From contig OY829540.1 of assembly GCA_963691705.1 (NCBI GenBank), positions 6,152,001 through 6,216,000 of the forward strand: a stretch of 64,000 nucleotides of DNA. The letters run 5' to 3'. Below, piece by piece: positions 22,774 through 35,585 of the stretch (positions are counted from its first letter, which is position 1; each line of letters begins with the position of its first letter). Position numbers and translations under genes: made by a program. The notes below the pieces were generated by a model. The model ran no database searches. It saw nothing but the letters and a program-made list of their open reading frames with translations, and was not told the origin of the DNA. The DNA comes from Viola odorata (lineage: Eukaryota > Streptophyta > Magnoliopsida > Malpighiales > Violaceae).

Positions 22774-24662
22774 TTAGCACCCCGCAATGATGCTGATGAT
22801 GGGTACATCTTCGTCGTTAATCATGAGAGTTTCTCTATCTCTTCTGGCCAGACCTGCGTCGTTGTCTAGAACACGGGAAGGTGTCGATCTGTCGTCGGAT
22901 ACTCTGTTTGCTGAGTTATTCTTAGCCTCTTCTCGTGTTTTGATAGCGAATTCTCCCAGATAACCTTCCTCGACTAGGCGCTCTATCGCTAATTTGAGCT
23001 CTCTACATACTTCCGTAAAATATCCTTTAGCCTTGTGAAATCTGCAGTAAGCGTTTTCTCTTCTTCCCAAGGTTACCCCCGGCCTTACAGGGGTTGGATA
23101 ACGGATGGGTAGATTCCACTGTTCCACTATCGCTAGTATTTCTGCCCTGGGTAAGATGAAAGAAGGAAGGTCTGAGTTATGTACTCGTCCCTTAGGGGAA
23201 TCTCCTTGTCGATGTGCTGAGGAATCACCAGACTTTCCCTTTGAGGAGTTACCTCTTCTCCGGTTAGAGGTCCTGGGAATGTGATCCTTTCGCTGAGCGT
23301 AATCGTCGATGAACCGATCTTCAGAAGTAGCAGGAACGAGAGCATTATGGACTGGAGGCATAGCTGGCGGCATGTTCCTATTCTCTTCCTCTTCCATCCT
23401 CGCATAGTTGTGGGCTTTCAGCCTTAACGCATCTAAGGTTGCTGGCGGGTCAACCATTAAAGCATCTCTAAGCTTTCTATAACAACAGTTTTGCTTTAAG
23501 GCTTCTATGGCAAAATCAACCGTTACGCTTGGCGTTAGCGACATCTCGGTGTCGAAATAATGGAGGAAGCTCCTCAAGGATTCCTGAGGTTTTCTGTGTA
23601 GGTCGAACAAGGCAGCAGCAGACTTCTTGATAGGGACTGCGGTACTGAATCTAACTGCGAGAAGCTGTCAATAGACCCACCCGGAAGACCTTCAAACCAT
23701 AAGCGCGCGACCCCTGAGAGGGTCATTACAAATATCTGACACAAAGCAGCGTCATTATGGGTCTGAAACTGCACAAAGTCCTTCACTTTGTTAAGGTGGG
23801 AAATGGGATCTCGGGTACCGTCATAGGATTCTGAGGGGAGCTTCACATGTCTACTGACTCTGTGACGCCTTATGCGCAGGCTAAAGGGGTGGCCAGAAGT
23901 ATCATCAAGAATTTCACGTGCATGCCGAGGTGGGGATACCTCCAAATGATGCCTACGATCTCGCGGATCTCTAATATGATGTCGCCTGAGAGTCGGACTG
24001 TGACTCCTTGGTGAGCGAGTTCGATGTCTCCTGCTGCTGGATCTTTCACTCCCTCCAGGAGACATATCTCTATCGTTTTCATTTCTTCCACCGTTCCAAC
24101 GACCTCTGTCCTCGTCACGCCATTGCCGTCCCTCTTGAGGGGTAGGAAGTAAAGGCACCTGTGGCACGTACGGCTCCACTGTCCTATGAGCAAATTGTAC
24201 AAGGCTGACTGACGCATTCAACGCAGGCAACGTCGGAGGGGCGCTCGCCTGCAATGGGGACGACAACGACCGTTCCACGACGGTAGGTGGAGTAAAAACA
24301 AACTGGGATGGGACGCCTGATCCAGAAGCATTAGGCGTGAATCTAGCAGCCAATTCCGTTAAATGGTCCAACTGGGCACGAAGAGCTGAAATCGAGCTCG
24401 CGAAAGGGTTATTCACGTTGTCTATCACGGATCCCCTTGACTGAGGAGTAAAATGACTGGACCCTGCTATTTGGGACAAAAGAGTATGTGGCTGGGACAC
24501 AAACGTTCCCGCTGCTTGTTCAGGGGGAAGATCTGACATTCCTGGAGGAATTTCTTGCACCGAGGTGGGAGCATCAGAAGTGGCAAAAGCGAAAAGTCGT
24601 CTGCGGGTATAAAATGGAAGGCTAGAGGACTGAGTCAACGGTAGATCTGAATCAGAAGCCAT
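22774..24662 (-). pseudogene. Gypsy gag, frameshifted
   Basis: The frame starts MASDSDLPLTQSSSLPF and has a long Pro/Ser/Arg-rich N-terminal part. A retrotransposon gag domain follows (LPSESYDGTRDPISHLNKVK ... GVARLWFEGLPGGSI). The frame is lost at about 23,600-23,650 and resumes with FDLHRKPQESLRSFLHYF in another frame. No zinc knuckle is visible; the end reads VPIISIIAGC. It is structural in a living element, but here it is broken and probably silent. Confidence 0.75.
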
Positions 24663-24748
24663 AATCTTCCAATTCCCAGAAGAACAGAGCTTGGCTATTA
24701 AGGATGCTCCCTTAATTAGAACCAAAGCTCTCAATGAAAGCACCAATT

Positions 24749-25250
24749 TGATAAGATTTGATCTACTATGGCAGCGGGGTAGAGATTACGGCTGTCTGGG
24801 AACACTGTTGCGGCAGTCCGTCGTACCTGCAAATCGCCGGAGGGGGGGCTCCGGCGTAGACACTCTGATGCTTAAGTTAGCATGGCTGAGAAATTTGGCA
24901 GAGATTTTGGTAGAGAATCTGATCGTACCTTTGATCTAGAAATGAGTGGTATTTATAGCCAAGGAAGGTCGTTACCCCCAGGGGTGGGCGTTATCGCGGG
25001 GAGATAACGCCCGGGATGACTTCAGCACGCGTCAGCATGATAGGGTATCGCTGGTGAGATATCGCCTATTAGAGGTTGTCGGGGCGGCCTGGGATAGGAT
25101 AACGCCGTGTGGGTCCCCCCCCGTTGATGTCGACCATCCCAGGATTCCTCAACCTAACGCGGGAGGCAGTCGGGGCGTTGACGCCAGTCAAGGTCTACGG
25201 GGACCTGGCTTTGGGGGTGAGAAGATAGATATACCCTTGGTGTTTCATCA
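24749..25250 (-). repeat. 5' LTR of the gag-only element
   Basis: On the minus strand it would start TGATGAAACACC and end AAATCTTATCA, with a short TGAT/ATCA inverted end. A TATA box, TATAAATA, sits at 24,957-24,950, with the transcript start expected about 30 bases downstream. The outer boundary near 25,250 is a best guess because no second LTR exists to compare. Confidence 0.55.
24950..24957 (-). promoter_or_regulatory. TATA box in the LTR
   Basis: TATAAATA on the minus strand, in the LTR upstream of the gag-only element's primer-binding site and gag start. Confidence 0.6.
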
Positions 25251-26192
25251 ATTGTTATCAAGAATGAATTCCTATCTTGAGCATGTTTTAGTATGCAATA
25301 TTGGCTTGTTGTCTTCTGTCTTTCTTCTTGTTCTGGAAATGCAGTTATTGAAGTGCTTCGATTCATCTTATTTGCTACATAGTATGAGAAAGCATGCATT
25401 ACTGCCCAGAAATGTAGTTATTGAAGTTCTTCGATTCATCTTATTTGCTACATAGTGTGAAATTTCATTAACCAATTGGTTTTGCATGGCACAATTTGCT
25501 CACATTCTTCACTGATTTTCTGCAGCTCTTTTTTTGGGCAGCATAGCAGTCAACAGTTGGGGTTGTTTCTGGTAACTATGAGTCAACTTTAGACTGTTGC
25601 TTTTTGTATTTTATTTAGTTCTTATACTTGTGTGGGTGTGGTCTGACATGCATTATCAAATACCATTATACCAGATACAAGCTTGTAGAGGAGAATTTCT
25701 TATTTCAGTTAGTAGTTTCATAATTTGCTTATCCTGTAGTTTAGATTAATACTGGATGACTTGTCTCCTTGACCTCTTGAAAATCCCTTCTAACACCTTC
25801 CTTCATAGGAACTGGCTTATCTTTCTTAATTGTGTACTAGCATATTTGGATTTAACATGCGATGTTTATCTAACTGCTAACTTGCTATTAGCGTGTTCTT
25901 ATATTGTACATGAGTTGCAATAAGCATTTAATCTATTTTGTCCTTTCTTTATGTTGCATTTATGTAGGTTGTCTTTTTAATATACACTACTACAACTGAT
26001 TCAAAAATTTTAACTGTGTAGCCTCCTTACTAGATATATATGTGTGCTTTGATGTGTCGCTTCCTCGTGTTAATATTTGTACTTCCTTGTGTTAGTGCTT
26101 GCCAAGTTGGTCAGTATTTCAGGAAGAATTGCTGATCAAATAGTTGAAACTTTAATGCTTTGTTGGCGTAAAGTAAAACTGGAATTGATGTC
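25251..26192. other. Noncoding DNA interrupted by the Athila-like insertion (left part)
   Basis: This continues at 46,612 once the retrotransposon is removed. It is T-rich, intron-like DNA with no coding domain. It holds a 47-base direct repeat, AGTTATTGAAGT-CTTCGATT and onward, at 25,341-25,387 and 25,414-25,460. It may be captured gene intron or Harbinger-like interior. Confidence 0.45.
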
Positions 26193-27858
26193 TGATCGTC
26201 ACTCAAATACAATTTATAATGCCTGAAAATATGTGTACAATTGATAATGTGTACAGTGGTAGTCAGGGTCGAACACAGGGATTGAGAGAGACTGATTCAA
26301 GGTCTTGAATGAAATCACAGGACAAAAACATGAAAAGTAATAAACAGGGGGGGTTTTACTTGACTAAACAAGTCAGCCAATAGAGTTTGGGAGCTAACAA
26401 TTTCTAACTAAGAAAGCAGTATTCGGGACCCTGAGTTGTCAATTCGGGGTCCCGAAGGAGAAAATATAACAAATCAGTTAACAAGTCAAGATAATAAAAC
26501 AAAGAGTGAAATAAACACGATAAATCAGATAGAGAAGGATCTTAGCAAAAGGCATTCTTGGGTTGCATTCGGGGGCCCGATTGTCATCAGCATAGAAATA
26601 TTCTACTCAAGCATGCATAGAAATGACATAGGGACCAAATTCCTCGGATATCCCCTACTTTTCTCTTAAGCGAAACTACCCCTCGTTTCCACATATGAGG
26701 TAGTCTTGACAGCCCGCCATCCCTCCAGGCACGAATGCGGGAGGGCCATATTCAGACTGCCCATGAAGATAAGAAAAGACAGATCTAGAGCTAAAAGTCC
26801 CTCAGTTTGTCAGGCTCGTGACCTCGCCCTAATTAACTACTTATCCTAGCTAGTCGAGACCACTTCAGCGCAGCTACTACTAGATAGATGTCTACTTGTT
26901 CCATGCAACTTTCCTTCCGTATTTATCACATGGATGACAACATTTACTCATATAAATTATCAGTTGATCATGCCTCTAATTACCACAAGCAAAAGTGTAA
27001 TTAAAATGATAAACAATTAAACAACCCAGCAAGAATATATTAAGCATGTTTAGGCCTCGAATCTGCCCCTACAACCCTTGAATAACCTTTGCTAAGAATT
27101 AAAGATTTAGCTACTCATGCTTGAAAATAAATAAATAATAATTGAAGAGAGCATAATAAGTAAATAAAATAGATTAAGGGAAGAAGACTTTGTTACTAAA
27201 ACTTTTTGAAGCCCGGCGACAAGGAGGAAGGAAGCTAACAAGAACTAGAGAGATAAACTAGAGAGAAGTCTAAGAAAAACTAATTCTAAAGATTCTAAAA
27301 ATTATATTATGTGATAAGAGATGTCCTAAACTACTCCTTGGATGCTCCTTATAAGCTAGAGCTCCAAGCACAAAATATCTTCAGCCTAAACTAGGGACAA
27401 AATGCATTTAAAGAAAGTCTATTACAATGGATCCATGCTCCCTAAAGCATAAAGCTGAAAAGCACAAAGCTGGAGGTCAAGGTCTGATTTGCCCAGCTTT
27501 GGCAGATCTGAACTGGGCTCAAGGTCTGGAATGGTCAGAAGGTAGGTATTTTGTGATCAGTGCAGAATGGTCAGAACAGTGTCAGGGGGATCACATGGGA
27601 GCTTTGGCAAGAGGAAATATGGAAATGTCGTTCTTTGCCCTTCGGGGGCCCGAATGGAGAATCCGATTCGGGACCTTGAATGCTATTCTGGAGTCGGGAC
27701 CTCAACTTTGGTCTTGAAGCTCGAATTCGCCCAAAATGCTCCAAAAATGCATATTTTTGCATAAACTCCCCTTTTAGGCCTAGATCTGCAATAGTAATGA
27801 AAACAAGGATAAATTGGCGAGAAAATGGAGAGAAAATCATGCATAAAATATGCTATCA
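26193..27858 (-). repeat. 3' LTR of the Athila-like element
   Basis: 1,666 bases. On the minus strand it begins TGATAGCATATTTT and ends GTGACGATCA, so it has TG...CA ends. It carries several copies of the TTCGGGACCTTGAA-type motif. It differs from the other LTR at a few percent of sites by eye, plus small indels. Confidence 0.92.
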
Positions 27859-28325
27859 AATAATCCCCACACTACCCAATGCTCGCCCTCGAGCATTCAC
27901 AAAATTCAAAACAACCCCCAAAATAGAACAAAGACACCAAACCGTAGCACAGAGAATAAGCATGCTTTTCCACATTCGGGACCTTGAATAAAAACAGATT
28001 CTGCCTAGATGAACCTGCATCAGATCAGAAAGGTAACGACCCTTGAGAAAAAACTTTTCCACATCAGCCTATTCACTAGCAGTCCTCACATGGATCAGTG
28101 TTTGCACTCACACTCGTAAGGCTAGGTGTTTAAACACTCAAGTATGCAAAAAACGCAGCACAAAACCAAGTTTGCATATCAATCCGAGTACATTAGACAC
28201 ATGCATAGGCAATCTAGCAATCAAAAGACTCCACATCGGGGGCAAGAAGGGGAAGCAAGGAAAATAAATGATAAGAGGAAATGGAAGGAGAGGAAGAATG
28301 AAGCATAATGAGAGGAGAACGTGGA

Positions 28326-29246
28326 TGATATGATCCTTGCTAGGCTTGGATCGATGCGATCGTTGCGATCGTTGTTCAAGGATGGACTTCGTGCGGAAAT
28401 ACTTTAATCTGAACCCAAACGTGCACTGACCCTGCTACGTCGTGATGACTAGCCAACCCAGCTACGCGAATGAGGATCTTGATCGAACTCCTAACCCTCT
28501 AACCAGCAATTGGTTAGCAACCTAGGCAATCGAACAATGGGGTGAACTTTCGATTTACTTAAGTGGTTCTTCGAGCGTTCGGACTCAAAGGATTCAAGGT
28601 TCTGCGAGACTTAAATTTAACTCAGGAATTTGGCAAAAAAAGTCTGATTTTATTAAGCCAAGTGGCTGCCTTAAATAGGCGCAAGAAATACAAATCCTAC
28701 GAGAACTAGAACTTCTATCTATACAAGAATTCAACTTGAACAAAAGCTGAAATAATTAATTAAATTAATTATAATACTAGTACTAAGAGTATTAGTAGAC
28801 CCAAGCAATCCTACGCACGGTAGAATTGCACAATGCGCATCCTTCCTCAAGTCGAAGTCTTTGGTGCGCTAGGACTTGCGCATGCGTTGACCCGCTCGGC
28901 CATTCTCCCAAACGCGGTAGGCGTTTGACTTGAAACTCCAGTAGCCTCTTCTAGACCCTTGAAGCTATCTTGTAACTCAGCTGGAGCTCGGCAAATATTC
29001 CCCAAGTCTAACTTGGCTCGGTCGTCCCTTTCGTGGGCGCTAGCGTGCGCGCTGGGTGCGACCAGCAGCGTCACTAAGCGCGGCGTGTGCTCGCATAGTA
29101 CAGACTCCTCCAGCGTAGCCTCGCGCTGAATCTCATTATGTAGGAACAAAGAAAGCTGGCTGGCCAGGTGCGTCATCGGGCCACGGGGCGGCAAGGGCAC
29201 GCGTGAAGGTGCGGCATGCGTGCGATGCGTACTAGGGTTCGCATCA
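28326..29246 (-). repeat. 3' LTR of the chromovirus
   Basis: TG...CA ends on the minus strand (TGATGCGAACCC ... GGATCATATCA). It contains the last about 130 codons of the pol frame, which stops at 28,847. Confidence 0.9.
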
Positions 29247-30571
29247 GTCCCTCCCTCTTCAAAAGGATTCGTCCTCGAATCCGAGTCTTCCTCATCATCT
29301 TCCGCCCTATCACACAAACTTAAATCGGAGATGTTGAAGGTAGTACTTGCGGATCCATAGTCGCTAGGAAGGTCGAGGACATAGGCATTATTATTGATTT
29401 TCTCCACGATTAAAAATGGGTCATCTCCTCTTGCAGAAATTTTGTGACGCCTCAAGGCTGGAAATCTTTCCTTCCTTAAATGTAGCCAAACCCAGTCGCC
29501 TATTTTGAAGGATACGATCGCTCTTCCTTGATTTTTCTTGCGGGTCAATCGTTCATTCATCTTCTTTATATTTTTCTTGGTCTGCTCATGAATCTTTTTC
29601 ACCGCTGCTGCCTTTGCGTCTCCATCTAAACTCACGGCATCTTGCAAGGGTAAAGGTGCTAAGTCCAGCTGCGTCAAAGGATTGAAGTCGTAAACTATTT
29701 CAAAAGGTGAAAACCCAATGCTAGAATGCGTGGCTCGATGGTAGGCAAATTCCATAAAGGGTAGCTGATCATCCCACTTGGTCACATGTTTGCCTACCAA
29801 TGCTCTTAATAAGGACCCAACTGTGCGGTTTACTACTTCTATTTGTCCGTCAGTTTGAGGATGGCAAGAAGTCGAAAAGAGTAGCTTAGTCCCCAAACGT
29901 CGCCATAACACTCGCCAAAAATGGCCAAGAAATTTCCTGTCTCGGTCACTTACAATGCTTGCGGGCATCCCATGTAAGCGAATGATTTCCTTGAAAAATA
30001 AGTTGGCGATGTAGCTTGCGTCGTTGCTAGTGGTGCACGGAATGAAGTGTGCCATCTTCGAAAATCTATCCACAACAACGAAGATGCAATCTTTCCCTTT
30101 CCACGATTTCGGCAACCCAACCATAAAGTCCATGGAGATATCTGTCCAAGGGTGCGAAGGAATGGGTAGAGGCATGTACTCACCGTGGCTTGCAACCTTC
30201 GATTTGGCCTTGCGACATGTAATACACCGAGACACAATGCATCTCACGTCCCTTTTCATATGTGGCCAATAAAAATGCCCCTTTAATATCTCAAGGGTCT
30301 TTGTAACTCCGAAGTATCCCATAATTCCACCACTGTGCGACTCTAAGACCAGTAATTCTCGCATAGAACAATGCGGAATGCACAACCTCTTGTGCTTAAA
30401 TAGATACCCTTCATGCTGAAAATACTTAGACCCATGTGTCGTCATGCATGTAGAGTAGATCTCTCCAAAATTAGAATCAAGAGGGTAGAGAGAAATTATT
30501 TGCGCAAACCCTAAAAGTTTCGCACTAAGAGAAGAGATGAGGGCATACCGTCTAGACAATGCGTCGGCTAC
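28847..30571 (-). pseudogene. Chromovirus integrase and C-terminal extension into the LTR
   Basis: After the insertion the frame resumes (VADALSRRYALISS). The integrase has the HHCC-type zinc finger (from about 30,400; CITCRKAK), the DDE core (WTDISMDFMVGLPKSWKGKD; SIVSDRDRKFLGHFW; CHPQTDGQIEVVNRT) and the GPF/Y-like C-terminal part (RGDDPFLIVEKINNNAYVLD). The frame extends through SRTNPFEEGGTD and another 130 or so codons inside the 3' LTR before stopping at 28,847. This piece has no internal stop. Confidence 0.85.
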
Positions 30572-32094
30572 TGATCACATTGCATTTCATCATGTTTTAT
30601 TGTCCATTTACTAGTTATTTTGGACAGTAAATCTACTGATATATCCCTTTATTTCCCACATCTTATCAGGTCTGGTTTGGAACCAGCATTGAGGAATTTG
30701 TGCAGAAGAGAGCTGGAGCTGACTACTCGAGTCTAGGCCTGGGTCTTGGCCTAGACATGTTCGTATCTGACGCAGTGCGCATACCAGAATCGTCTTGGCC
30801 TAGACTTCGGCCAAGACTCCTTCGCGATCAGACAGTAGTTTGAAGCGTTTGAACCACTTTCAGAGTTTGACTCTTACAGCTGGCACGTAGCAGCTGTCCT
30901 GCAATTTTAGAGGGATCTGAAGACAATCTTATGTAGAATCCCGCATGGGATCTCCCTCTTTATTTAAATTGCGATTTAGTTTCCTTTTTTAAGAACAATT
31001 AATTGTAATAATCTTTTAGGAGATTATTTAGGAGATTGAGTTGGAGAAGGACAGAGGAGTTTTAGCTTACTTATAGCTGAACTCGTCCTCCCCTTCCTCT
31101 CTCTCTCTCTCTACGCTCTCTTCTTCTTCCCCAATTCGACACTTTTATACTATTGCTCCAGATTCAATTCTTTGAATCTCGGATTTAATTTATTTATGCA
31201 ATCAAGTATTCTTATTATTCATTCATGAGTATGAGTAGCTAAAAACCCATTCTTGGTAAGGGTTGATGAGCTGAAGTTCTTAGTGCAATCGTGAGACATC
31301 AACCGTTCTTCACAATCTCTTTCTTTGTATTTATTTATTCTTGAACTTAATCTATCGCTTACTCACTAGAGCCAAGGCTTGATCATCCTTGTTCTCTAGG
31401 AGAGAAGAGTTGTAACCAGTCTAGAAGGAGAGGGAGTACCCGCCGGCTAGACGGAGTAGGTGACTAGTCTCGAGCCAGACTAGAAGGATAGGTAAAATAG
31501 GTCGAGACCAGATTGACAACCTAGGACCTTGACCTAGGTACTGTCTTCCCCTGCGCCATTGAAGCGGTGAGCAACCATTCAAGACAGCAGTCAACCGGAT
31601 AAACCCTTTAACCAGCAAGGTGTCCCTTGGCTAGGATTATCAGGAGAGGGAGTACCCGCCAGGTAGTTTGAAGTGGAGGGAAGACAGGAGTGAAAAGGAG
31701 TTCCTCCACTCTATAGCAGTACTATGAAGGAGAGATGAACATACTTCGGTCAATGATCGATGCATAAGAACGCAAGCTCACCCATCGCCCTTACCTGGAA
31801 TTCCGTATCACTAGACTTATTCCCAATCTAGACCCCAGTCTTGGCCTAGACTTCGGCCAATACTATTTTATATTTTAAACTGTTTTCATTACTTTTTGTT
31901 TTGTCTTTAGTTTCAGATAACAACCAACCAAAACTCAGTGACGAGGAAGTCAACTCAAGAATTACATTTCCTAGAGGTCTCTGTGGACGATCCTCTTACC
32001 ATCATCTACAAGCTATTGTAGACAGTGATAAGTTGTATTTCTACCCCCAATTCCATAACTATTTCACTACTATATTTGACGTGTTCGACGCGCG
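30572..32094. mobile_element. 1.5-kb insertion of unknown class in the chromovirus pol
   Basis: It splits the codons for VAD/ALSRR at the RNase H/integrase junction. The flanks are GTCGGCTAC (30,563-30,571) and GTCAGCTAC (32,095-32,103), eight of nine bases identical, and removing the insert plus one copy restores the reading frame register. The ends are not inverted copies of each other. The interior has repeats of GGCCTAGACTTCGGCC-type sequence (30,740-30,815 and 31,840-31,862), a CT microsatellite (about 31,095-31,112) and AGGAGAGGGAGTACCCGCC twice. It may be a non-TIR MULE or a retroelement remnant. No coding domain was recognised. Confidence 0.6.
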
Positions 32095-32994
32095 GTCAGC
32101 TACGATATTCTCCTTTCCTTGCTTATATTGGATGTGGTACGGGAATGCTTCTATGAATTCCATCCAGGTTGTGTGCCTCTTGTTCAATTTCCCTTGTCCC
32201 TTCAGATATTTCAAGCTAAGGTGATCGGTGTGCACTAGGAACTCTCGCGGCATAAGATAGTGCTGCCAAACCTCTAAGGCGCGTATGAGTGCATACAGTT
32301 CCTTGTCCTAAGTGGGATACCGAAGCTGTGCATCTTTTAATTTCTCGCTAAAAAATGCAATCGGCCTCTTCTCTTGCATCAGAACTGCTCCAATGCCGAT
32401 GCCACTTGCATCGCATTCCACTTCGAAGGCTTTTTCAAAATTAGGCAATGCTAAAATAGGCGAGGTGCATAGTCTCTCTTTAAGCGTTTGAAACGCTTGT
32501 TCCTGCGGCTGTTCCCATGTGAAGGGCACTCCCTTCTTGGTCAATTCGTTCAAAGGTGCTGCTACAGTGCTGAAATCTTTGACAAAGCGTCTATAAAAGC
32601 TCGCTAAGCCATGGAACAAACGTATATCAATCATGTTCCTTGGCGTAGGCCACTCTTTGATGGCTTTGATCTTTTCTTCATCGACCTTGACGCCTTCCAC
32701 ACTCACAATGAACCCTAGAAAACTGACTTGCTTAAGCGCGAATGAGCACTTACTCGCCTTAGCATATAACTGTTGCTCACGTAGGGTTACGAACACTTGG
32801 CGTAGGTGCGCGCCATGTTCTTCAAGTGATCTGCTATAAACGAGGATGTCATCAAAGTACACCACTACGAATTTGCCAATGAACCGTCATAGCACATGGT
32901 TCATAAGTCTCATGAATGTGCTTGGTGCGTTTGTCAAGCCGAAAGGCATGACCATCCACTCGTAAAGACCGTGATTGGTCTTAAATGCTGTCTT
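32095..32994 (-). pseudogene. Chromovirus RT C-terminus and RNase H, with stops
   Basis: The frame continues through [15 protein letters not shown], a TGA at 32,887-32,889, then the catalytic [10 protein letters not shown] and RT connection, and a TAG at 32,308-32,310. RNase H-like sequence ([30 protein letters not shown]) follows. It is cut at VAD by the 1.5-kb insertion; the next codons resume at 30,571. Confidence 0.85.
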
Positions 32995-35585
32995 TCATTC
33001 GTCCCCTTCCTTCATTCGGATTTGATGGTAGCCACTCATAAGATCTATCTTCGAGAAGATTTGGCTGCCACTTAATTCGTCTAACATGTCATCTAGCCTC
33101 GGAATGGGGTGTCGATACTTGATTGTGATCTTGTTCACGGCCCTACAGTCCATGCACATTCGCCATGTACCATCCTTTTTAGGCACAAGGATAACAGGTA
33201 CGGCGTAAGGGGAAAGACTTTCCCGCACATACCCACGGCTCAACAAGTCATCCACTTGACGCTGTAACTCCTTTGTCTCTTCGGGATTACTTCTATAAGC
33301 TGGCCGATTCGGAATTGTGGAGCCTGGAACAAAATCTATTTGGTGCTCGATCCATCGGATTGAAGGCAAACCCGCGGGCATCTCATCAGGCAATACATCC
33401 GCAAATTCTTCCAATAACTCAGAAATAATAAGTGGGGTAGAATTTATAGATGAAGAAGAAGAGAGACAGTAGGGCTTGAAGCGAAGTAGAATCAAAGGCT
33501 TACTTGGTTCCCAATTAGAATTGCGCATGGTAAGTGCTCGCCGAAGATCCTTCCCTTTGGCATAGAGACTTGTCTTCTTTCCGCCAATCTTCACTTCGCT
33601 TGGGCTACTCTTGTCTTCTTCTTCGCTTTCCTTGAGCTTCTTAGCAACTTCCCACTCGGCATGGGCTTTTTCGAGCCATTGTTCGTCTTCGAACACTTGT
33701 GCTGGAGTCAAAGGCGCAAGTGAGTATTTCTTGCCGTCTTTGACTAGCTTGTACTTGTTGGTTCGGCTATCATGTACGGCTGATCTATCAAATTGCGATG
33801 GTCGTCCCAACAGAATATGACTCGCGTGCATAGGCACTACGTCGCAAAGGATCTCATCCTTGTACCTCCCAATTGCGAATGAGACGAGTGCTTGCTGGCT
33901 CACTTTAATGGCGCTGCCATTATTCATCCACTGTAGCGAATATGGCTTTGGGTGGCGTATGGTAGTCAATCCTAACTTCTGAACTAACATTGTGCTCACA
34001 CAATTAGTGCAGCTTCCGTTGTCAATGATCATGGAGCACCCAGTTTTGTTGACAACGCAACAGGAGTGAAATAAATTTTCCAGCTGCTCGTCTCCATGCG
34101 CCTCCTCTTTGACTTGCGCGCTAAGACTGCGCCTCGTCACTAAGGACAACGAGTTGATCACAACTTCGTCCGAGTCACTGTCCTCGTTAGTGCCTTCATC
34201 GTCCCTTTCAATCTCTTGCTCATCGTCGGATGCTAGCTCACCATTCTCGCATATTAAGAGAAAACACTTGTTAGGGCAATCGGATTGCCTGTGTCCCCGT
34301 CCCAAGCACTTGAAGCAGACTATATCTTTAGTAGAGGGCCTGTCCGGAGCTGTGTTGGCACTGTTGTTGTGTGGCTTAAAAGTATTGGTGCCGCTGCTGG
34401 GACTCTTGTAATCATACGGCAAGACTTTAGGTGGTGCACAGACTCCTTTGTCTTCCTTGTTCCATTGTGACTTCTTCCAATTTTGTGCCTTAGTCGCAGC
34501 TGAACCCGAATTAGAGTAGGTAACTCTAGCCTTGGTCTGCGTCTCTATCTTGATGGCCATGTGCAGCATCTCTTCTAAGGACCCATAGTACACCAGCTCC
34601 AATTTGTTGGCAATATCACGGTTTAGGCCATTAAAGAAGCGCGTCATTGTAGCCTCTTCCTCCTCTTCAATTCGTGCTCTTGCTAGTGCAATCTCTAGCT
34701 CATTGAAGTACTCGCTTACTGACCGAGTCCCTTGGGACATAGCTTGCAATCGCTGATAAAGATCCCGCTGAAAATATGTTGGGATGAAGCGCCTCCTCAT
34801 CTCTCGCTTCATCTCTTCCCATGTCCGAACGGGTGGAGCATTCGCTCGACGCTTGAGTTTGTGCAGCTGTTCCCACCAATGTATGGCATAGCCATTGAAT
34901 TCAACGGCTGCTAAGTGGATTTTCTTCTCTTCAGAATAATTGTGGAGTAAAAAGATCGATTCAATCTTCTGCTCCCAAATAAAGTATGCATCGGGGTCGT
35001 CCTTGCCATCAAACGGTGGAATTTTGAGCTTGATGCTATTCAGATTGGCATCAACTCGATCTTCTCCTCTAGGCCGCCACTCATTAGCTCGGTCGCGCCT
35101 AAAGAACTCAGGTTCGTCTTCCTCATACGCATCATTCCAATGCATACGGGGCGCTGCGTACCACTGCTCGTCGTAGTCGAGCGCCTATGTGCTCGACGCG
35201 CTAGGCACTCCGTATTGATGCGTTGGGCTTGCGTGGGCATGCGCCGCTGCTCCTCATTATTCCCAAGCAACACAAAACGACGGTCTTCATTCCCCTCGCC
35301 AGCAAAACCTTCGGGTAAATCAGTAAACGGACCCGGCTTGTCTTCCTTTGGTCCCATGTCATAGAGGTGAGCTGCGCGTTATGGGTTTAGGACTTGGGTC
35401 ATGTGGGGCGTGGCTGTTGCCTTTTTCTTCTCATCCGATGGCTCCTCCGACTTAGGGCTGTTGCATACTTCCATCTTGTCCATTCGGGCTAAGAGTTGGA
35501 GAAGGAGATCTCGGGTAGACAAGTCATTTTCTTCGGCCTTGCCTTCGGTTTCCTTGATACTTTTGTTTCCTGAACCTTGAGACAT
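32995..35585 (-). pseudogene. Chromovirus gag, protease and N-terminal RT, broken
   Basis: A short N-terminal frame begins at 35,585 (MSQGSGNKSIKETEGK); stops and a frame change follow near 35,380 and 35,140. The main frame has the gag domain (IPPFDGKDDPDAYFIWEQK, MSQGTRSVSEYFNELE), a CCHC zinc knuckle (CFKCLGRGHRQSDC), a protease region with SMIIDNGSCTNCVS, and the RT start (VILVPKKDGTWRMCMDCRAV, FSKIDLMSGYHQIRM). The protease has DNG where DSG or DTG is usual. An in-frame TGA at 32,995-32,997 ends it. Confidence 0.85.

Larger units (their letters stand above)
22774..25250 (-). mobile_element. Truncated gag-only Gypsy element (Tat-like)
   Basis: On the minus strand the order is LTR (25,250 to 24,749), a primer-binding-like AATTGGTGCTTTCATTGAG, then a gag frame ending at 22,774. 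No protease, RT or integrase and no second LTR are present; the sequence stops a few bases after the gag stop, near the Harbinger-like left arm. It could be a deletion remnant of a full element or a naturally gag-only derivative. Confidence 0.7.

Noticed and set aside
27427..27717. Duplicated 96-codon plus-strand frame, also at 46,153-46,443
   Set aside because: Both are the same stretch of the two Athila-like LTRs; the frame is antisense to the element and has no domain.
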